Of a DNA stretch of 30,321 bases, positions 16,201-22,589 are shown in pieces. The first letter of the stretch is position 1, and each line of letters opens with the position of its first letter. A program made the position numbers and the translations under genes. The notes below the pieces were generated by a model. It saw only the letters and a program-made list of their open reading frames with translations. It was not told the DNA's origin and did no database searches. The DNA comes from PBB1 sp031390425 (GTDB lineage Bacteria > Pseudomonadota > Gammaproteobacteria > Burkholderiales > Burkholderiaceae_C). Location: positions 1 to 30,321 of the forward strand of contig JANMTL010000072.1 in assembly GCA_031390425.1 (NCBI GenBank), written 5' to 3'.

Positions 16201-17184
16201 AATGTGGCCGCGGCGCGCAGCGTCGAGCTGACGATCGATCAGCTCGTCGGCCGCAGTCCGGAAGAAATTTTCACCCCGGAGGACGCCGCGCAGCGTCGTC
16301 TAGACATGCAGAGTGCGTTGCAGGCCAGCGTGGTCACGCAGCGCGAGTACCGGATGAATGCGCAGGGCGAGACGCGGGTCTGGGACGCGCGCTACCTGCC
16401 GCTGGCCGCGCCCGGGCAGCCGCCGGATCAACTGCTGTTGGTGGCCACCGACGTGACCGAACAACGGGCGGCCGAGCAAGCGAAGTTCGACGCCGCCATC
16501 GCGCAGCGCGAGATGCTGGTCAAGGAAGTGCACCACCGCATCAAGAACAATTTGCAGGGCGTGGCCGGGCTGCTGCAGCAGATCGCCACCCGCAAGCCCG
16601 AGATGGCGGCGGCGATGTCCGAGGTGGTCGGCCAGGTGCAGGCGATCGCGCAGGTCTACGGCCTGCAGGTCGGTGCCGGCGGGCCGCTGCAGGTGACTGG
16701 CGTGGTCGAGGCGATCGCCGGTTCGGTGCAGCGCACGTTCGGGCACCCGATCGCGTTCTCGGTGCAGGGCACCGACGCAGGGCTGTGGGTGCTGCCCGAG
16801 GCCGAGTCGATTCCGATCGCACTCACGCTCAACGAACTGCTGACCAATGCGGTCAAGCACAGCGTGATGCAGCACCGCGAGGCCGCGCTGGTGGCCGGCA
16901 GCGCGGCTGGCGACGGTGCGGCCCCGGCCGTCGAGTGCACCCTGATCTGCGAAGACAGCGGCGTGCGCATCGTGATCCGCAACCGCGCCCGCCTGCCCGA
17001 CGGATTCAACTTGACGCGGGTGCCCGGTGGGGTGTCGGGCCTGGGCCTGGTGCGCGCGCTGCTGCCGAGGCGCTGTGCGAAGCTGACCATCGAGCCGGAC
17101 GCGGATCGAGACCATGTGGTCGCCAGCGTGTCGATCGGTGCGCCGGGGGTGGTGTTCACCGGACTTCGCGCGACAGCGGTTTAG
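13300..17184 (+). CDS. Soluble multi-PAS HisKA_2-family sensor histidine kinase
   Basis: The product is about 1294 residues from the ATG at 13300; a GTG at 13291 is an alternative, and neither has a clear ribosome site. No membrane segment is visible, so it should act in the cytoplasm. I count about seven or eight PAS-like units up to residue 1060, recognised by repeated openings such as D-S-V-L-V-G-I-V-T and V-D-V-N-P-A-F-V-D-F-S-G-Y and by linkers ending in D-I-T or D-V-T-E-Q. The kinase core follows: E-V-H-H-R-I-K-N-N-L-Q near residue 1078 (HisKA_2 phosphoacceptor region), L-N-E-L-L-T-N-A-V-K-H (N box) and V-S-G-L-G-L-V (G box). The next gene encodes an ANTAR regulator, its likely partner. 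The ligands of the PAS units cannot be read from sequence. Confidence 0.88.
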   Translation: MDATASLSSLEQFFDHLSDGVLLLDRRAGVTFANTAALRRLPGVVGASVTEWQPALGAELVDWLRHAAAASPGAMRMPGHAAARSVVASRRSAAQAPPMAVLADGQSADAAWQVLGAGLYALRLHWRDVGDARDAPAPGTERRDAGLRVDAPPRRAAALPPTIAGPVIAELMQVLWHSPFPALLQDSRQRIVDVNPAFVDFSGYAREQLIGSDPIALEPEEDRASSLELRARWQDPARRDAEPALVDRRLVAADGRERWFRATRSALTDERGRVFSMSVLQDSTAEHVARERADRSAREIDDWFDLSPIGMVLFDEAGLLVRTNPAFDALAGVVPSVLSEASPELRGLLGWTDDGPSAALEPSAKPVVAHGWLPQINVNGQGSLRRLRSIVRCYITSSGQRRHMAILEDRSIEEERDLAQMQIGALMDTAGVGLATFQETSGWVRQRQSSAANESRTDAAAVPTSAALQSISRDIVADESMADYDALQQALRTAQRAEVRYAIKHPQLGLRWLLTRVEPATLASGKRTTSVVTLDITEQHQSQQRSEQLLRELTTILESTSAGIAYIRGDVLVRCNRRFEAMLGLSAAGVAGSGIQALFGSTPQGQRIASETLQALTAGLIFETEFSMAPSAAAVAGEAAAPNGHAAPGPARWYALSVRRTGPVSEQIEAIAVLSDITRLKAQQVELEQLARDRELMFSLSEVGIAFLRDGVLKRANDALAQLAGYPAAELRGLALSSLFPDAEEHERLSTQEQNALRQHGRWIGERQLHQRDGRVVWVQVSTRLVGDDLSGGVIASFVNVDARHRAEHAVALQAHRTRAILDSVLVGIVTVGPRGIEWMNRSARRMFGADLGDFIDQPISTVATPEPDHPFRRTQYLEDLVEGEAETFECRVKARDGREFWVVGNAVVTGRESRGRQLTYALLDIERRRQAEARIEEAQASLQRIIEAAPMAITVRDARTLCILQANVAAARSVELTIDQLVGRSPEEIFTPEDAAQRRLDMQSALQASVVTQREYRMNAQGETRVWDARYLPLAAPGQPPDQLLLVATDVTEQRAAEQAKFDAAIAQREMLVKEVHHRIKNNLQGVAGLLQQIATRKPEMAAAMSEVVGQVQAIAQVYGLQVGAGGPLQVTGVVEAIAGSVQRTFGHPIAFSVQGTDAGLWVLPEAESIPIALTLNELLTNAVKHSVMQHREAALVAGSAAGDGAAPAVECTLICEDSGVRIVIRNRARLPDGFNLTRVPGGVSGLGLVRALLPRRCAKLTIEPDADRDHVVASVSIGAPGVVFTGLRATAV

Positions 17185-17344
17185 CGGCGGTTCGGTCAAT
17201 GCTTGCGGTGCGGACTTGTTCGGTGTTGCTTTCGCTGTTCAGGTGGCTGGCTTTGGGCCAAAATCACCGTGTGTTGTCGACGCTTCAGGCCAACTCCGGC
17301 TCAGTGAAGCGTTTGCGAGGCGAGCAGGGAAGCGGGGTTCTCCA

Positions 17345-17989
17345 GTGGCGGTCGTGCAGGAACAGCGGGGCCAGGGCGGCAAGATTCTCGTCGTGGACGA
17401 CGACCGCCTGGTGCTCGCCACGCTGGCGCACGGCCTGACCGAAGCCGGCTACGAGGTGATCGACGCCGACAATGGCGACGACGCCATCCTGCTGGCGCGC
17501 GAACACCGGCCCGATCTCGCGCTGCTCGACATCCGCATGGAAGGCATGAGCGGCTTCGATGTCGCCGCCTACCTGCGCGAATACTGCAAGATGCCGTTCA
17601 TGTTCCTGTCGGCTTTCGCAGACGACTACACGGTGCGCCAGGTGCATGCACTCGGTGCGGTCGACTACCTGGTAAAGCCGCTCGACATCGGGCAGATCGT
17701 CCCGGCGGTGCAGGCGGTGTTCGCGCGTCTGCGTGCGACTTCAGCCGCCGCGATGGCGGCCGAGGCGTTTGCGGCTCAGGCCGCTGCGCCGGTGGTCTCG
17801 CGCACCGAGGCGTTGTCGTCGGTCGAAGCGATGGCGGTCGGCGTGCTGATGCACCGTTTCTCGCTCGGCCGCGACGCGGCTCTCGATCGCTTGCGTCGCA
17901 TGGCGGTGGCCAATGGCCGGGTTGCGGTTGACGAGGCACAGCGCCTGCTGCAGGCGGTCGAGTTGCTGTCCGGCACGTCGGACCACTGA
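17345..17989 (+). CDS. Response regulator with ANTAR RNA-binding domain
   Basis: The GTG at 17345 is chosen because GCGGGG lies seven bases upstream and the receiver domain starts about 12 residues later; the frame is open further upstream without recognisable homology. The 214-residue product has a receiver domain at about 12-130: acidic pocket V-V-D-D-D, phosphoacceptor Asp62 in L-L-D-I-R-M, and a Lys in Y-L-V-K-P. Residues about 150-212 (V-E-A-M-A-V-G-V-L-M-H-R-F and the following A-L-D-R-L-R-R-M-A) match an ANTAR domain. Such domains bind paired hexaloop RNA hairpins and prevent transcription termination. It lies 160 nt after the HisKA_2 kinase, a pairing known from PdtaS-PdtaR. Its RNA targets are unknown. 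Confidence 0.87.
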   Translation: MAVVQEQRGQGGKILVVDDDRLVLATLAHGLTEAGYEVIDADNGDDAILLAREHRPDLALLDIRMEGMSGFDVAAYLREYCKMPFMFLSAFADDYTVRQVHALGAVDYLVKPLDIGQIVPAVQAVFARLRATSAAAMAAEAFAAQAAAPVVSRTEALSSVEAMAVGVLMHRFSLGRDAALDRLRRMAVANGRVAVDEAQRLLQAVELLSGTSDH

Positions 17990-17993
17990 CCCA

Positions 17994-18024
17994 CGCGCCG
18001 CGTCGGCTTCGTCGGGTCGGCGCG
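17994..18024. terminator. possible hairpin between convergent genes
   Basis: The 35-nt gap between the ANTAR regulator stop and the end of the minus-strand kinase contains CGCGCCG (17994-18000) and CGGCGCG (18018-18024), a 7-bp inverted repeat around 17 bases. It could end transcription from both sides, but there is no T-run on either strand and such GC-rich pairs arise easily here. Confidence 0.3.
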
Positions 18025-19479
18025 CTAGATCGGCGGGTGCCCGAGCGAGAAGTGAAAGCTCGCGCCGCGTCCGACTTCCGACTCGGCCCACACCTCGCCG
18101 CCGTGCTTGTGCACGATGCGGCGCACCGAGGCCAAGCCGATGCCGGTGCCTTGGAACTCGGTCGCGCTGTGCAGCCGCTGGAACACGCCGAACAGCCGAT
18201 CGGCGAAGCGCATGTCGAAGCCGGCACCGTTGTCGCGCACCGTGAAGCTGGGCGTCGTGGTGTCGGTGCAGCGCTCGAACCAGACCTGCGGCGTGGGGCA
18301 CTTGCCGGTGTATTTCCAGGCGTTGCCGAGCAGATTTTCGAGCACCACGCGCAGCAGAGTCGGGTCGCCGTGCACCTGCATCGTCGGGTCGATGTGCACC
18401 GCGACCGCCTGCTGCGGCCACTGGCGGCGCAGGTCGTCGACGACGAAGCCGGCCAATTGCGACAGGTTGACCGGCTGCCGCGACACCGGCTTGGCCGACA
18501 ACTGCGACAGCGCCAGCAGCGCGTCGATCATGCTGTTCATGCGCGCGGCGGCGCCGAGCACGCGGTCGAGGTGGTCGTTGCCGACGCGGTCGAGCAGCCG
18601 ACCGTAGTCTTCCTTGACGATCTTGGTGAAGCCTTCGACGACGCGGATCGGTGCCCGCAGGTCGTGCGACACGGTGTAGCTGAACGACTCGGCGTCCTGC
18701 TCGGCCGGGATCGCCAGCGGAGTCAGCGACGGCATCGCCAGGGGGCGCTCTACCGGCGATGGCGGTTGCGCCGCATCGGCGAGCTTCGATTCGAGAGCGA
18801 TCGACGCCACGCTGGCCGAGGCGGACTGCTCGCGCACGGTGCCCACATGGCCGATGAAGGCGCCGTGCTCGTCATGCAAGGGCAGCGCGCGCAGCCGCCC
18901 GAACTGCGCGATCGGGCCGCATCCGTCGAAGCTGACCAGCACGTCCTCGGCCGATTGCTGCGCCTCCAGACGCTGGCGCAGCAAGGCGTGTCCGGTGCTG
19001 CCGACCTGCTGGGTGCGGGCGTCGACGCCGGTGAAATGGGTCCACACCGGCTGCGCATCATCGGTCTGCGCGGCCGACGATGCAGGCAAGACCCGGCCCG
19101 TCGGTGGGCTCAGCATCACCAGGCGGTGCTGGCGGTCGGTGCGCCACTGCCACACATCGAGCAGGCGCTCGAGCGCCGCGCTCTGCGCCTGCCGCTGTCG
19201 CAGATTGGTGGCTTCGAGTCGGCAGCGCTCGGCTCGGCGGTGCAAGGCGCCGACCACCAGCGCAACCAGCGCCACAAAGCCGATCCCGAGGGTGATGCCG
19301 AGCCCGGTGCCGAAGTCGGTGCCCAGCGGGGCGCAAGCGGTGCTCGTATCGGCCCACGCGTCACCCGCGTCAGCCATCAGCAGCCCCGATCCCCACCACA
19401 CGCCGCAGGCCGACCGGCGCCACTGCAAGGCACCGATCCGGCAACCGGCTGACGCGTGCTGGCCGAGACCCACTTTCAT
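18025..19479 (-). CDS. Membrane-bound sensor histidine kinase
   Basis: The product is 484 residues from the ATG at 19479; the frame stays open upstream but that part is low-complexity and lacks homology. Two hydrophobic stretches near residues 25-45 and 55-78 (the second G-L-G-I-T-L-G-I-G-F-V-A-L-V-A-L-V-V-G) suggest an anchored protein with a short periplasmic loop. A PAS-like region spans about 100-230. The phosphoacceptor is His272 in V-S-H-D-L-R-A-P. The ATP-binding domain has L-E-N-L-L-G-N-A-W-K-Y-T, V-R-D-N-G-A-G-F-D and G-T-G-I-G-L-A-S-V, all intact. The F-Q-R-L-H spacing is like phytochrome-type kinases. It is divergent from the Hpt/receiver pair, its likely partners. Confidence 0.88.
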   Translation of the reverse strand: MKVGLGQHASAGCRIGALQWRRSACGVWWGSGLLMADAGDAWADTSTACAPLGTDFGTGLGITLGIGFVALVALVVGALHRRAERCRLEATNLRQRQAQSAALERLLDVWQWRTDRQHRLVMLSPPTGRVLPASSAAQTDDAQPVWTHFTGVDARTQQVGSTGHALLRQRLEAQQSAEDVLVSFDGCGPIAQFGRLRALPLHDEHGAFIGHVGTVREQSASASVASIALESKLADAAQPPSPVERPLAMPSLTPLAIPAEQDAESFSYTVSHDLRAPIRVVEGFTKIVKEDYGRLLDRVGNDHLDRVLGAAARMNSMIDALLALSQLSAKPVSRQPVNLSQLAGFVVDDLRRQWPQQAVAVHIDPTMQVHGDPTLLRVVLENLLGNAWKYTGKCPTPQVWFERCTDTTTPSFTVRDNGAGFDMRFADRLFGVFQRLHSATEFQGTGIGLASVRRIVHKHGGEVWAESEVGRGASFHFSLGHPPI

Positions 19480-19862
19480 AGCGGCGGATTGTAGGCAGGC
19501 TGCGGCGGGTCTCTGCGCCGCCCTGGTGACGGGGCACCGTGGGCATGGACGGCGAATCGGAGGCCTGTGAAGGCGCTGCAGCGCAGCCGTTGGATTCAAG
19601 TTGTGCTGCCGCCGGTCGATACAACGATCACGGCCTCTCCACCACCCGACTTCAGCCCGCTGGGCCTTGTTCTGATGCGATCATTTCGGCACGGCATTCC
19701 GGTTCATCCCCTGCCTCGCGTTAAGCCGTTGGGGGCGTCTGGCCGTTTGTCGACCCGCGTCAGCCGTGCGTGCTGCGCCCTGCTTGCGACCGTCGCGTCT
19801 GAGGCACACTCAGGGATGCATGAAAAACTGCCGATCCCAGTCGTCGGTGCGGGGGCCTTTTG
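19480..19862. promoter_or_regulatory. divergent region between sensor kinase and Hpt genes
   Basis: This 383-nt stretch is the longest without a convincing gene. Leftward, TACAAT (minus strand, 19493-19488) is a near-consensus -10 only 8 bases before the kinase ATG, with no good -35. Rightward, TTGCGA (19784-19789) could be a -35, but the best -10 nearby (CACACT, 19805-19810) is weak and 15 bases away. A small inverted repeat CTGAG-N5-CTCAG lies at 19799-19813. A GTG-started open frame (19567-19863) exists, but I see no homology in it. Promoter content is inferred from orientation. Confidence 0.4.
19488..19493 (-). promoter_or_regulatory. putative -10 box of the sensor kinase, implying a leaderless transcript
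   Basis: TACAAT on the minus strand ends 8 bases before the ATG at 19479, and no Shine-Dalgarno sequence lies between. If it is used, transcription would start within a few bases of the start codon. The -35 region (GCAGAG at 17 bases) is poor, so the site may be chance. Confidence 0.3.
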
Positions 19863-20324
19863 ATGACGAGCGTACCGCTGCGCCCGCCCGGGTTCACCGC
19901 CGACCCCGATTCGTCGGGTGCCAGTCCGCCGCGCCGGGGCGCAGCGGTGCGTGGTGAGCTCGATGTCGAAGCGATCCGCCGCCTGCGTGAACTTGACCCG
20001 AATGGAGAGAGCCATTTGCTGATGCGCGTCTTCAACGCCTTTGAAACCTCGCTGAACCGGCTGCTGCCGCAGTTGGTGCAAGCCCGCGATGCCACCGATG
20101 CAGCGGGCGTGCGGCTGGTCGCGCACACCTTGAAATCCTCGTCGGCCACGGTCGGTGCGCTGGAGCTGTCGCGTCTGTGCGCCGACGTCGAAGTGCAGGC
20201 GCGCGAGTTGCGCCTGGCCGATGCCGCTGACGGCATCCAACAGATGCTGCTGGAGGCCGAAGCGGTGCGTGAAGCGCTGCGCTGCCTCGCCCGCACGCCC
20301 GACAGCGCGGCAGGTTCCGCATGA
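19863..20324 (+). CDS. Hpt histidine phosphotransfer protein
   Basis: The 153-residue product starts at ATG 19863, with GGGGG nine bases upstream. Residues 1-30 are Pro/Arg-rich and unstructured. Residues about 35-145 form a helical Hpt domain with the motif A-H-T-L-K-S-S-S-A-T-V-G-A, where His88 is the phosphoacceptor, followed by L-S-R-L-C-A-D-V-E as in known Hpt bundles. It relays phosphate between receiver domains. Its stop overlaps the start of the receiver-GGDEF-EAL gene (ATGA), so the two are translationally coupled and probably work together. No hybrid kinase with its own receiver is present in the window, so the phosphate source is unresolved. Confidence 0.9.
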   Translation: MTSVPLRPPGFTADPDSSGASPPRRGAAVRGELDVEAIRRLRELDPNGESHLLMRVFNAFETSLNRLLPQLVQARDATDAAGVRLVAHTLKSSSATVGALELSRLCADVEVQARELRLADAADGIQQMLLEAEAVREALRCLARTPDSAAGSA

Positions 20325-22576
20325 ACTTGAGCCCCCCCGCCGAAGAAGACATCGCGGTCCAGCCGCGCGTGCTGCTGGTCGACGACGATGAGGTCAACCT
20401 GCTGTTGACCTCGATCGCGTTGCGCGAACGGGGTTTCGTGATCACCGAGGCAGCCAGCGGAGAGCGGGCCCTCGACATCCTGGCCGGTTGGCAGCCCGAT
20501 GTGGTCGTGCTCGACGCGCTGATGCCCGGCATGGACGGCTTCGACACCTGTCGCGAACTGCGCCAGGTGTCGGCCTGCCTGTCGTTGCCGGTGCTGATGC
20601 TGACCGGGCTCGACGACGATGCCTCGATCAACCGGGCCTACGAAGCTGGCGCCACCGATTTCTTCGTCAAGTCGAACCACTGGAGTCTGCTGGCCGGTCG
20701 CTTGCGCTACCTGCTGCGGTCGTCGCGCACGCGGCTCGAACTCGAATTGAGCCAAAGGCGCCTGGCGCGCGCGCAGGATCTGGCGCGCATGGGCAGTTTC
20801 GACTGGCGCCTCGGCACGCCGGCGCCGGCGTTTTCGCCCGAGGCTTTGCGGGTGTTCCAGTGCAGCCCGGGCACCACGCTGCCGTTTCGCGAGCTGCTGC
20901 GCATGATGCCGAAGGACGAACGGCGCGGCAAACGTGCGCTGCTGGCTGAAACGCTGCAAAGCCGGGGCGGTTTGACGCGCGACATTCCGCTGCTGCTGGC
21001 CGACGGCTTGGTGCACATCATCCACACGGAGGCGTCGCCCGAGTACAGCGAGCAAGGCCAGTTGATCGGCTACGCCGGCATCGTGCAGGACGTGACCGAG
21101 CGCTGGAATGCCGAGCACAAGATTCGCCAGCTCGCGAACTTCGATTCGCTCACCGGCTTGCCGAACCGCAATCAATTGATCGAGCGCGCCGAGCGTGCGC
21201 TCGAGGCCGCACGTCGCATGGGGCATCAGGTCGGCCTGCTGCTGATCGACCTGGACCGCTTCAAGGTCATCAACGACACGCTGGGCCACGGCGCGGGCGA
21301 CGAATTGCTGATCGAGGTCGCGCGGCGCCTGCGCTCGTGCGTGCGGCACTCCGACCAGGTCACCGACAACCTGCTCGATTCGATAGGCACGCGTTCTTTC
21401 CGCACGCTGGAGGCGATGTGCCGGCTCGGCGGTGACGAGTTCGTCGCGCTGTTGCCCGAGGTGATCGACGAGCACGACGCCGAAATCGTCGCCGCCCGCG
21501 TGCTCGAGCAGATGCGCGCGCCGATTCATGTCGGCGGGCAGGAGTGTTTCGTCACCGCGTCGGTCGGCATCGCGCTGTTCCCGCGCGACGGCATCAATGT
21601 GGCCGACCTGATCCGAAATTCCGACGTGGCGATGTTCGCCGTCAAGGCGCAGGGTCGCAACGCGGCCACCGTCTACCGGCCGCAGCTCGCCGGCAAGGGT
21701 CGCGAGAAGCTTGAACTCGAAAGCGCTTTGCACAAGGCGATCGAGCGCAACGAACTGGTGCTGCACTACCAGCCGAAGATCGACGTGCGCGCCGCGCGCA
21801 TGGTCGGCGTCGAGGCGCTGATGCGCTGGCAGCGCGGCAACCTGCTGGTGCCGCCGGGTGACTTCATCCCGCTGGCCGAAGAAAGCGGGCTGATCCGGCC
21901 GCTGAGCGAGTGGGCGATTCGCGAAGCCGCGCGCCAGGCGCGCGTCTGGCTCGACACCTTCGGCTTCACCGACTCGATCGCGGTCAACCTGCCCAGCCGC
22001 ATGTTCGACCGCGGCGATCTGGTCGAGATGATTCACGAGGCGGTGGTCAGCAACGGCGTACCGCACCATTCGCTGGTGTTGGAGATCACCGAAAACTCGC
22101 TGATGAAGGATCTGCAAAGCGTCATCCCGTCGCTGCACCGGCTCAATGAGATCGGCGTCGAAATCTCGATCGACGACTTCGGCACCGGTTACTCGTCGCT
22201 GGCCTACTTGACGACGTTGCCGATCAGCGAACTGAAGATCGACCGCGGTTTCATCCGCGATCTGGGCATGACGCCGCAAAGCTCGGCGGTGGTCACCGCG
22301 ATCATTGCGCTGGCCCGCTCGCTCGGCTTGCGCGTGGTCGCCGAGGGCGTCGAGAACCTGCGCCAGATGGAGGTGCTGCACCGCCTCGGCTGCGGCGTGA
22401 TGCAGGGCTTCCTGTTCAGCAAGCCGAAGCCGCCCGACGAGATCCAGACCTGGCTCGAAGACACGGTCCTGCCGAGAAAGGCGCCGTGGATCGGCATGTC
22501 GGCCGACGAGCTGTCCACCGAACCGTCGCGCTCCAGCATGGCGCGGCCCGTGCGCACGCCCAACAACGCGAGTTGA
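20321..22576 (+). CDS. Receiver-PAS-GGDEF-EAL c-di-GMP turnover protein
   Basis: The 751-residue product begins with a receiver domain (about 14-130; acidic pocket V-D-D-D-E, Asp65 in V-L-D-A-L-M-P). A PAS-like stretch (about 145-265) leads to a GGDEF domain (about 270-435) and an EAL domain (about 455-715). G-G-D-E-F at 370-374 is intact. The EAL domain has E-A-L at 498-500, E-I-T-E-N-S, D-D-F-G-T-G-Y-S-S, K-I-D-R and E-G-V-E, so both synthesis and hydrolysis of c-di-GMP look chemically possible. Oddity: R-H-S-D (342-345), the I-site position, is separated from G-G-D-E-F by 24 residues instead of the usual 5. Coupled to the Hpt gene, it is likely the output of a phosphorelay. Confidence 0.93.
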   Translation: MNLSPPAEEDIAVQPRVLLVDDDEVNLLLTSIALRERGFVITEAASGERALDILAGWQPDVVVLDALMPGMDGFDTCRELRQVSACLSLPVLMLTGLDDDASINRAYEAGATDFFVKSNHWSLLAGRLRYLLRSSRTRLELELSQRRLARAQDLARMGSFDWRLGTPAPAFSPEALRVFQCSPGTTLPFRELLRMMPKDERRGKRALLAETLQSRGGLTRDIPLLLADGLVHIIHTEASPEYSEQGQLIGYAGIVQDVTERWNAEHKIRQLANFDSLTGLPNRNQLIERAERALEAARRMGHQVGLLLIDLDRFKVINDTLGHGAGDELLIEVARRLRSCVRHSDQVTDNLLDSIGTRSFRTLEAMCRLGGDEFVALLPEVIDEHDAEIVAARVLEQMRAPIHVGGQECFVTASVGIALFPRDGINVADLIRNSDVAMFAVKAQGRNAATVYRPQLAGKGREKLELESALHKAIERNELVLHYQPKIDVRAARMVGVEALMRWQRGNLLVPPGDFIPLAEESGLIRPLSEWAIREAARQARVWLDTFGFTDSIAVNLPSRMFDRGDLVEMIHEAVVSNGVPHHSLVLEITENSLMKDLQSVIPSLHRLNEIGVEISIDDFGTGYSSLAYLTTLPISELKIDRGFIRDLGMTPQSSAVVTAIIALARSLGLRVVAEGVENLRQMEVLHRLGCGVMQGFLFSKPKPPDEIQTWLEDTVLPRKAPWIGMSADELSTEPSRSSMARPVRTPNNAS

Positions 22577-22589
22577 CGCCAGGCGCAAG

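Noticed and set aside
19567..19863. A 98-codon GTG-started frame before the Hpt gene, ending in an overlap with its start.
   Set aside because: No good ribosome site, no recognisable domain, and composition unlike the neighbouring genes; treated as intergenic.
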